Positions 1 through 4,346 of a DNA stretch of 6,986 nucleotides are shown here, piece by piece. Position numbers and translations under genes: made by a program. Origin of the DNA: JACRBK01 sp964427955 (GTDB lineage: Bacteria; Chloroflexota; Anaerolineae; Aggregatilineales; Aggregatilineaceae); assembly GCA_964427955.1 (NCBI GenBank), contig CAYRWY010000322.1:1-6986 (forward strand), read 5' to 3'. Within the stretch, counting starts at the first letter, position 1; each line of letters starts with the position of its first letter. The notes beneath the pieces are model-generated. The model had not been told where the DNA came from. It saw only the letters and a list, made by a program, of their open reading frames with translations, and did not search any database.

Positions 1-32
1 AGCATCCTGACTCCTCCATAGTGAGCAGAATA

Positions 33-479
33 TTAACTCGATGGAGCGATAAAATCTCCCACCCATTTAACCCACACAAGATTCTGTTTTACGACGTTGA
101 ACAGCCTTTCGTCCGCTGTCCAGAATTCACATCTGAGACGTTCCGCGACGGCGAGATATTGTGTGTCATACGCGGTAGGCCGGTTAAATTGGGTAGCCAG
201 TTCGTAACCACGCCGGATCAAATGGCCGTCGATCATCAGCCGGACGGGTTTTGATAGCAGTTGATCCCTTACCCTAATCCCGTCATCAGCGGTCAGAGTG
301 CCGTGATGGACATGTCTGCGCACGACGGCTGTGATCTCGTACCAGAATAAAGAAGGCGCGGCGATTTGAAGCTCCTGGGTTTGCCACAAGCGCAGCAATT
401 CCTCGGCTTTGGCGCTGTACGGTCCAGACAATGCACTGGACAGAAGAATCCCCGAATCAGCCACGATCCATGAGGTCAT
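33..479 (-). CDS. VapC-like PIN-domain ribonuclease toxin
   Basis: This 148-aa protein fills the length of a single PIN domain, the metal-dependent RNase fold of VapC toxins, which cleave tRNA or rRNA in the cytoplasm until neutralised by a partner antitoxin. The four expected acidic residues are visible in order: D8 in the N-terminal strand IVADSG, E48 in WYEIT, D105 in AYDTQYLAVAE, and D123 in FWTADERL. The active site therefore appears intact. The start at 479 is supported by AGGAG (complement of 487-491), 7 nt upstream. It overlaps the end of the upstream antitoxin gene by 23 nt in another frame, so the two are probably translationally coupled. Base composition is lower in GC than in uvrC: a hand count of 61-120 gives 28/60, against 40/60 for 1201-1260. 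The RNA target cannot be read from sequence. The PIN assignment is confident; toxin activity is inferred from context. Confidence 0.88.
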   Translation of the reverse strand: MTSWIVADSGILLSSALSGPYSAKAEELLRLWQTQELQIAAPSLFWYEITAVVRRHVHHGTLTADDGIRVRDQLLSKPVRLMIDGHLIRRGYELATQFNRPTAYDTQYLAVAERLRCEFWTADERLFNVVKQNLVWVKWVGDFIAPSS

Positions 480-702
480 CCAGACGCTCCTCGCGAACTT
501 CGTCTAAGACTGCCTGGGAGTCGATCACAAAATTCTCACCATATTTGGCTTGAAGTTCCACTCGTAGCGCGTGCACCTGTTCCACCCAATCGCCTACCGG
601 TTGTATCAGGCTTTGGATGAACTCCAATACGCGCTTTTGACTCTCGGCATCAAGCCTGCGAACCTGTTCTACAATCTCCTGTTCAAGTTGTACGCTGCTC
701 AT
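457..702 (-). CDS. VapB-like antitoxin of the PIN toxin (putative)
   Basis: This 81-aa, highly charged protein lies immediately upstream of the PIN toxin gene and overlaps it by 23 nt, the classic antitoxin-first order. Residues 5-33 look helical (LEQEIVEQVRRLDAESQKRV and following) and resemble the N-terminal helix of small DUF2281-type antitoxins. The C-terminal tail, VLDEVREERLDDL (65-77), is the kind of acidic/basic helix that antitoxins wrap around a PIN active site. No ribbon-helix-helix or AbrB DNA-binding motif is obvious, so autoregulation is uncertain. A good ribosome site, AGGGAG (complement of 709-714), sits 6 nt before the ATG at 702. Only 13 nt separate it from the uvrC stop codon. 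The role is inferred mainly from gene order, size and tail; the family assignment is tentative. Confidence 0.72.
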   Translation of the reverse strand: MSSVQLEQEIVEQVRRLDAESQKRVLEFIQSLIQPVGDWVEQVHALRVELQAKYGENFVIDSQAVLDEVREERLDDLMDRG

Positions 703-715
703 CTGATTCTCCCTG

Positions 716-2605
716 TTAACCCAACACCGCCTTGAGATTCTCCGCGATCTCTTTCGTGATGCCCGGCACGGCGATCAGATCCTCGATGCTGGCGGTGCGG
801 ATCGCCTCGATGTCCTTGTTGAAGGCTTTGAGCAGCGCCTTGCGCCGCGCGGGGCCGATGCCCGGCACTTCCTCCAACCGGCTGGCGAGTCCGGTTTTGG
901 CGCGGCGGGCGCGGTGGCTGGTGATGGCGAAGCGGTGCGCTTCATCGCGCACCCGCTGGAGCAGGAACAATCCCTCGCTGCGGCGCGGCAGCAGGATCGA
1001 ACTCTCCCGGCCCGGCAGGAAGATTTCCTCGAACTGCTTCGCCAATCCACACACCGGCACCCGATCCGTCAATTCGAACGCGTGCAGCACCTCGCACGCC
1101 ACGCCAAGCTGGCCCTTGCCGCCGTCGATGATCATCAGGTCGGGCAGCAGCCGCCACGTCTCGTCGTGATCGTCCTTGCCGGGCGCGGTGACGGCGGGCG
1201 TCTCCTGCAAATCCACGAAGCGCCGGAAGCGCCGCGTCAGCGCCTCGCGCATCGACTGGTAATCGTCCGAGCCTTCGTGGGCCACCGTCTGGATGTTGAA
1301 GCGGCGGTATTCACTCTTGCGCGGCACGCCCTGCACGAACACCACCCGGCTGGCGACGATGGCCGTGCCCTGCGTGGTGCTGATGTCGTAACACTCGATC
1401 CGGTTGGGCGGGCGGGGCAGGCTGAGCGCCTCTTGAATCTCGCGCAGGGCGGTTTCCTGCTTCACGGTGTCGCTTTCCCACTGCGCGCGCAGAATCCCCA
1501 GCTTTTCGACGGCGGTCTGCGCGGCCAGGTGGACCAGCTCGCGCTTGCTGCCGCGCTGGGGCACGGTGATCTTGACCTTCTTGCCGTTGCGCCGGTCGCG
1601 CAGCCACTGTTCGAGGATCATCGCTTCGGTCAGGTCTTCGGGCAGCACCACTTCGGGCGGGATGTCGGTCGTCTCCTGGTAGAACTGGGTCAGGAAATGG
1701 CTGATGATCTCCTCGGTGGTTTCGCCTTCGGCCCCTTCCAGCGAAAAATACTCGCTGCCGACCAGCCGCCCATTGCGGATCAGCAGCATTTGCACGACGG
1801 CATCGCTGCCTTCCTGCGCCAGCGCGATCACGTCCTGGTTGGCGTCCACGTCGCCCACGAGCCGCTGCCGCGCGGAGATCTGCACCAGGGCGCGGATGCG
1901 GTCCCGCAGGCGGGCGGCGCGCTCGAAGTCGAGATTCTCCGCGGCTTTTTCCATCTGCGCCTTCAGGTCGCCCAAGACTTCCTGGGCGTGCCCGGCCAGC
2001 ACGCGCATCAGGGCGTTGATGTTCTCCCAATAATCCTCTTTCGTCTGGGCGCCGATGCACGGCCCGCCGCACAGCTTGATGTCGTAATACAGGCAGGCGC
2101 GCGGGTCCTGCCCGGTGATCTCGCGGTCACATGTCAAAAAGGGGAAGGCGCGGCGCAGCGTGTCCAGCGTCTCGCGCACGCCGCCCGCCGACGTGAATGG
2201 CCCGAAGTAGCGGTGACCGTCGCGGCGATCCAGGCGGCGGGTCATCTCCACCGTCGGGAAGGGATCGCCGGTCGTCACGCGCACGTAGGGGTAACGCTTG
2301 TCATCTTTGAGCAGCACATTATAGCGCGGCTGGTGCACGCGGATCAGCTCGGCTTCGGTGATCAGCGCCTTCAGCTCGTCGCCGGTCAGGATGAACTGGA
2401 TGTCGGCGGCGTCGGCGCGGATGTTGAGCACCTTCGTTTCCTGGTTGCCGGGCTGGAAATAGCTCCGCACCCGGTTGCGCAGGTTCTTGGCCTTGCCGAC
2501 GTAGATGATCGTCCCGTTGGGATCGATCATCTGGTAGACCCCGGCCTCGGTGGGCAGGTTGTCGAGAATGTCCTGAATGTGGGGGAGGGGCGTATAGTCG
2601 GCCAT
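716..2605 (-). CDS. uvrC: UvrABC system protein C (excinuclease subunit)
   Basis: UvrC makes the two incisions flanking a DNA lesion after UvrA/UvrB recognition in nucleotide excision repair. The protein is full length (629 aa from the ATG at 2605; family about 600). Domains in order: GIY-YIG nuclease at 17-95 with GVY (22-24), YVGKAKNLRNRV (35-46) and the Glu-containing segment DELKALITEAELI; a cysteine set C160, C171, C179, C183 matching the iron-sulfur motif reported for UvrC; a UVR/UvrB-binding helix pair near 213-243; an RNase H-like nuclease with D407 (ECYDIS), D494 (IIDGGKGQ) and H557 (RDEAHRFA); and tandem helix-hairpin-helix motifs at 577-628 (EEVPGIGPARRKAL and IAVPGITKEIAENL). An in-frame GTG at 2650 would add 15 residues. 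ATG 2605 is preferred because the family starts just before the GIY-YIG domain and a TACAAT box lies at 2641-2646, downstream of that GTG. The ribosome site is weak. Confidence 0.97.
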   Translation of the reverse strand: MADYTPLPHIQDILDNLPTEAGVYQMIDPNGTIIYVGKAKNLRNRVRSYFQPGNQETKVLNIRADAADIQFILTGDELKALITEAELIRVHQPRYNVLLKDDKRYPYVRVTTGDPFPTVEMTRRLDRRDGHRYFGPFTSAGGVRETLDTLRRAFPFLTCDREITGQDPRACLYYDIKLCGGPCIGAQTKEDYWENINALMRVLAGHAQEVLGDLKAQMEKAAENLDFERAARLRDRIRALVQISARQRLVGDVDANQDVIALAQEGSDAVVQMLLIRNGRLVGSEYFSLEGAEGETTEEIISHFLTQFYQETTDIPPEVVLPEDLTEAMILEQWLRDRRNGKKVKITVPQRGSKRELVHLAAQTAVEKLGILRAQWESDTVKQETALREIQEALSLPRPPNRIECYDISTTQGTAIVASRVVFVQGVPRKSEYRRFNIQTVAHEGSDDYQSMREALTRRFRRFVDLQETPAVTAPGKDDHDETWRLLPDLMIIDGGKGQLGVACEVLHAFELTDRVPVCGLAKQFEEIFLPGRESSILLPRRSEGLFLLQRVRDEAHRFAITSHRARRAKTGLASRLEEVPGIGPARRKALLKAFNKDIEAIRTASIEDLIAVPGITKEIAENLKAVLG

Positions 2606-2640
2606 AGACGGATCACAGACCTCACGTTGACGGTGCTCTA

Positions 2641-2646
2641 ATTGTA
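2641..2646 (-). promoter_or_regulatory. Candidate -10 box for uvrC
   Basis: On the minus strand this reads TACAAT, one mismatch from the consensus -10 box. Transcription would begin around 2634, giving a leader of about 30 nt before the ATG at 2605. No convincing -35 hexamer is found 15-18 nt upstream; the 17-nt position reads CGGAGA. The assignment is therefore weak and rests on the hexamer and its placement in the divergent intergenic region. Confidence 0.35.
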
Positions 2647-2658
2647 GCACGTCCGTGC
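2647..2658. promoter_or_regulatory. Short inverted repeat beside the uvrC -10 box
   Basis: GCACG-TC-CGTGC is a perfect 5-bp inverted repeat with a 2-nt centre. It occupies the spacer immediately upstream of the candidate uvrC -10 box, a typical place for a repressor operator. It does not match the SOS/LexA boxes of Bacillus (GAAC-N4-GTTC) or E. coli (CTGT-N8-ACAG). A 10-bp dyad can occur by chance in GC-rich DNA, so regulatory function is only a possibility. Confidence 0.25.
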
Positions 2659-2705
2659 GATTTTCTCCGCGTTTGATTCTGATACGCGATTCTGCCCCTG
2701 ATTTT

Positions 2706-2711
2706 TATAAT
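2706..2711 (+). promoter_or_regulatory. Candidate -10 box for the secreted-protein operon
   Basis: A perfect TATAAT lies in the AT-rich stretch 2698-2760, which contrasts with the GC-rich genes on both sides. It would give a leader of about 130 nt before the ATG at 2848. The nearest TTGA-type -35 candidate (TTGATT, 2673-2678) is 27 nt away, too far for a standard promoter. A second AT-rich combination (TTGTAA at 2723-2728 followed by AGTATA at 2749-2754) is also possible but has a 20-nt spacer. A rightward promoter somewhere in 2700-2760 is likely; the exact box is uncertain. Confidence 0.45.
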
Positions 2712-2780
2712 GTTCTATACGGTTGTAACACCTTTAATACAAAGATTCAGTATATGATGGAGGTACACCGCGCGCGGCAC

Positions 2781-2801
2781 GCCGGGCCCCCGCGCCCCGG
2801 C
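2781..2801 (+). promoter_or_regulatory. GC-rich hairpin in the leader of the secreted-protein operon
   Basis: GCCGGG (2781-2786) can pair with CCCGGC (2796-2801) around a 9-nt C-rich loop. If transcription starts near 2718, this hairpin lies mid-leader, 46 nt before the start codon and upstream of the ribosome site. There is no U tract after it, so it is not an intrinsic terminator. It could stabilise the mRNA or be incidental to high GC. Confidence 0.25.
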
Positions 2802-2833
2802 TCGACATCCCACCCCCAACGACCATCGAGTAT

Positions 2834-2839
2834 AGGAGA
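2834..2839 (+). promoter_or_regulatory. Ribosome binding site of the 492-aa secreted protein
   Basis: AGGAGA ends 8 nt before the ATG at 2848, a good Shine-Dalgarno sequence and spacing. It fixes this start, which directly precedes a clear signal peptide, and no competing start with a comparable site is seen upstream in frame. Confidence 0.75.
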
Positions 2840-2847
2840 TAAGAGGC

Positions 2848-4326
2848 ATGAGTCATCGGCCCCTGTTTGGCTTTGGGAGTGTTCTGGGTTTGCTGCTGCT
2901 GGTGGTACTGGTCGCACTGCCACTCGCCAGCACCCAGGCGCAGATCGGAGGATCGATTGGCTACGGCAGCAGCGTCTACGGGACGCTGGCCGCGGGCCAA
3001 TCGCTGACCTACAGTTTCAACGGCACAACGGGCGACCTGGTACAGGCCACCCTCCGCAACTGGACCGGGACGCTGGACCCCCAGCTCGCCCTGGTCGCGC
3101 CGGATGGCCAGACGGTCGCCAGCAGCACCACCAATCCCTTTTCCGAAGACCCCTTGAGTGCGGCACTTTCCTTCTTTTTGCCCCAAACCGGCATCTATTC
3201 GCTGCTGGCGAGCGGAGAAAACTCCACCACCGGCGATTTCGTGCTCAAGCTGCAAGGGCGGGGCATGGTCCCGACCACGCCGCTGGTCTTCGGGCAGAGC
3301 GTGGACGTGACGATCCCGCCCAATCCTCCGGCGCAGATGTTCAGCTTCGACGCGCAGGACTGCCCGACCGTGTTCACCGTCGCCAACCTGAGCGAAGGCC
3401 AGCCGTTCACCTTCCCCTTCGTGGTCAAGGTGCGCGACCAGCAGGGCACGCCCATCGCCCAGTTGTACGGCGGCGATGCGCTGGAAGATCGCCTGATCCT
3501 GGCCCCCAACAGCGGGCATTACGAAGTCGTGGTGAGTTCGGATGATCCGCTGGCGCAGGGCAGCATCCGCCTGCTGGTGAGCTGCGGCGATGCGGCACCC
3601 GGCTGCATCCCCGGCAGCCTGTCCGGTGACGCGGCGGACGGGGCGGGACGCTGCCGGTCGTGCTTCGGCGACGATTTTGGCGGTGAGCTGTGCGACGCAT
3701 TCCAGGTGACTGCCACACTGGACGGCGATACCGCCTCGTTCACCTGGCCGCCCGTCGAAGGTGCGGAATATTACATCTTCAGCATTATCGATGCGTCCGG
3801 CGGACTGCTGCTGGATTCGCCGATCATGTTGGAAGGCGCGACCAGCCATACCTATACCTTCCACCCCGAAGACCTCAGCCGCGGACCGTTCACGGCCATC
3901 GTGAACGCCGGGGACGAAGGGGTCGGCTATATTTGCAGCGACGATGTCCCCATCGGCTTCGAGGGCCGGACGACGGCAGAGTGCACGGGACTATCCGTCG
4001 GGGCGGACGTTGTGCCGGCGGAGGACCGCGCAGCCGTCGTGCACTGGAGCGGCGCGACCGGCGCCGGGGCGTACCTGGTCCACGTCTATGCGGTGGACGA
4101 CGACGGCGGCCTGATCGGGATTCGCGTGCTGACGGTGCCCGGCGACGCCACGACCTATCACCTGTCGGGCGTATTCCCCGCGGACTACACCCGGTTCCGC
4201 GTCGAGATCGCCGCCTACAGCGAGGCCAGCGGCGGCGGAGCCTTTGGCGACATGCCGCAGGGTTACCTGTGCGGCGGCAGTGTCGATCTGGAGTTCGCGC
4301 CGTCTGGCCCGGTGCATTGGGGCTGA
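2848..4326 (+). CDS. Secreted multidomain protein: two PPC-like sandwiches plus two Cys-bracketed FN3-like modules
   Basis: The 492-aa product has a Sec-type signal peptide: basic R4, hydrophobic core 11-28 (SVLGLLLLVVLVALPLAS), and likely cleavage after TQA at 31. There is no lipobox cysteine. Residues 36-136 resemble a pre-peptidase C-terminal (PPC-like) beta-sandwich (VYGTLAAGQSLTYSF, then LDPQLALVAPDG, then GIYSLLASGE). Residues 147-246 form a second sandwich of related style, ending GHYEVVV and GSIRLLVSC. A five-cysteine linker follows (C246, C253, C269, C272, C282). Two fibronectin-like modules occupy 282-372 and 379-483, each with a cysteine at its start and near its end (C282/C363, C379/C475). 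No enzyme motif, sortase signal or C-terminal membrane segment is visible, so the protein is predicted to be secreted or loosely surface-bound, probably for binding or structure. The next gene is a larger paralogue 20 nt downstream. Specific function unknown. Confidence 0.85.
   Translation: MSHRPLFGFGSVLGLLLLVVLVALPLASTQAQIGGSIGYGSSVYGTLAAGQSLTYSFNGTTGDLVQATLRNWTGTLDPQLALVAPDGQTVASSTTNPFSEDPLSAALSFFLPQTGIYSLLASGENSTTGDFVLKLQGRGMVPTTPLVFGQSVDVTIPPNPPAQMFSFDAQDCPTVFTVANLSEGQPFTFPFVVKVRDQQGTPIAQLYGGDALEDRLILAPNSGHYEVVVSSDDPLAQGSIRLLVSCGDAAPGCIPGSLSGDAADGAGRCRSCFGDDFGGELCDAFQVTATLDGDTASFTWPPVEGAEYYIFSIIDASGGLLLDSPIMLEGATSHTYTFHPEDLSRGPFTAIVNAGDEGVGYICSDDVPIGFEGRTTAECTGLSVGADVVPAEDRAAVVHWSGATGAGAYLVHVYAVDDDGGLIGIRVLTVPGDATTYHLSGVFPADYTRFRVEIAAYSEASGGGAFGDMPQGYLCGGSVDLEFAPSGPVHWG
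3301..3442 (+). repeat. DNA-level paralogous repeat, copy 1
   Basis: Within the second PPC-like sandwich, blocks 3301-3320 and 3421-3442 are base-for-base identical to 4818-4837 and 4938-4959 in the next gene. Both pairs have the same offset of 1517 nt. The sequence between them is similar but diverged. This is the best conserved part of a larger duplication covering the N-terminal halves of the two genes. Confidence 0.8.
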
Positions 4327-4330
4327 CGCC

Positions 4331-4342
4331 AGGAGCGGGAGG
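4331..4342 (+). promoter_or_regulatory. Ribosome binding site of the 804-aa secreted protein
   Basis: A purine-rich stretch with AGGAG (4331-4335) and GGGAGG (4337-4342) ends 4 nt before the ATG at 4347. It lies entirely in the 20-nt gap after the upstream stop codon, supporting cotranscription and this start. A second ATG follows directly at 4350, so either methionine may initiate. Confidence 0.7.
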
Positions 4343-4346
4343 AAAA

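Noticed and set aside
1..19. Possible start (ATG, minus strand, at 19) of a further gene in the toxin-antitoxin block
   Set aside because: Only six codons are inside the window and no ribosome site precedes it; unsupported.
914..2641. 575-codon open frame on the plus strand opposite uvrC
   Set aside because: It is antisense to an intact uvrC. Its translation is rich in His, Ala, Leu and Gln with no recognisable domain, as expected of a shadow frame in GC-rich DNA.
2606..2650. GTG start 15 codons upstream for uvrC
   Set aside because: The extra residues are atypical of UvrC, and the GTG lies upstream of the candidate -10 box, so it may not even be transcribed from that promoter.
2703..2720. 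SOS box (LexA site) for uvrC
   Set aside because: Only one GAAC half-site is present (as GTTC at 2713-2716), with no matching partner at the required spacing.
2734..3864. 376-codon minus-strand frame over the divergent region and the first secreted-protein gene
   Set aside because: No domain, compositionally biased, and it overlaps both the promoter region and a well supported gene on the other strand.
3690..4346. Upstream extension of the 804-aa gene's frame into the preceding gene
   Set aside because: This stretch translates as Arg-rich low-complexity sequence. The ATG at 4347 has a strong ribosome site and begins a clear signal peptide.
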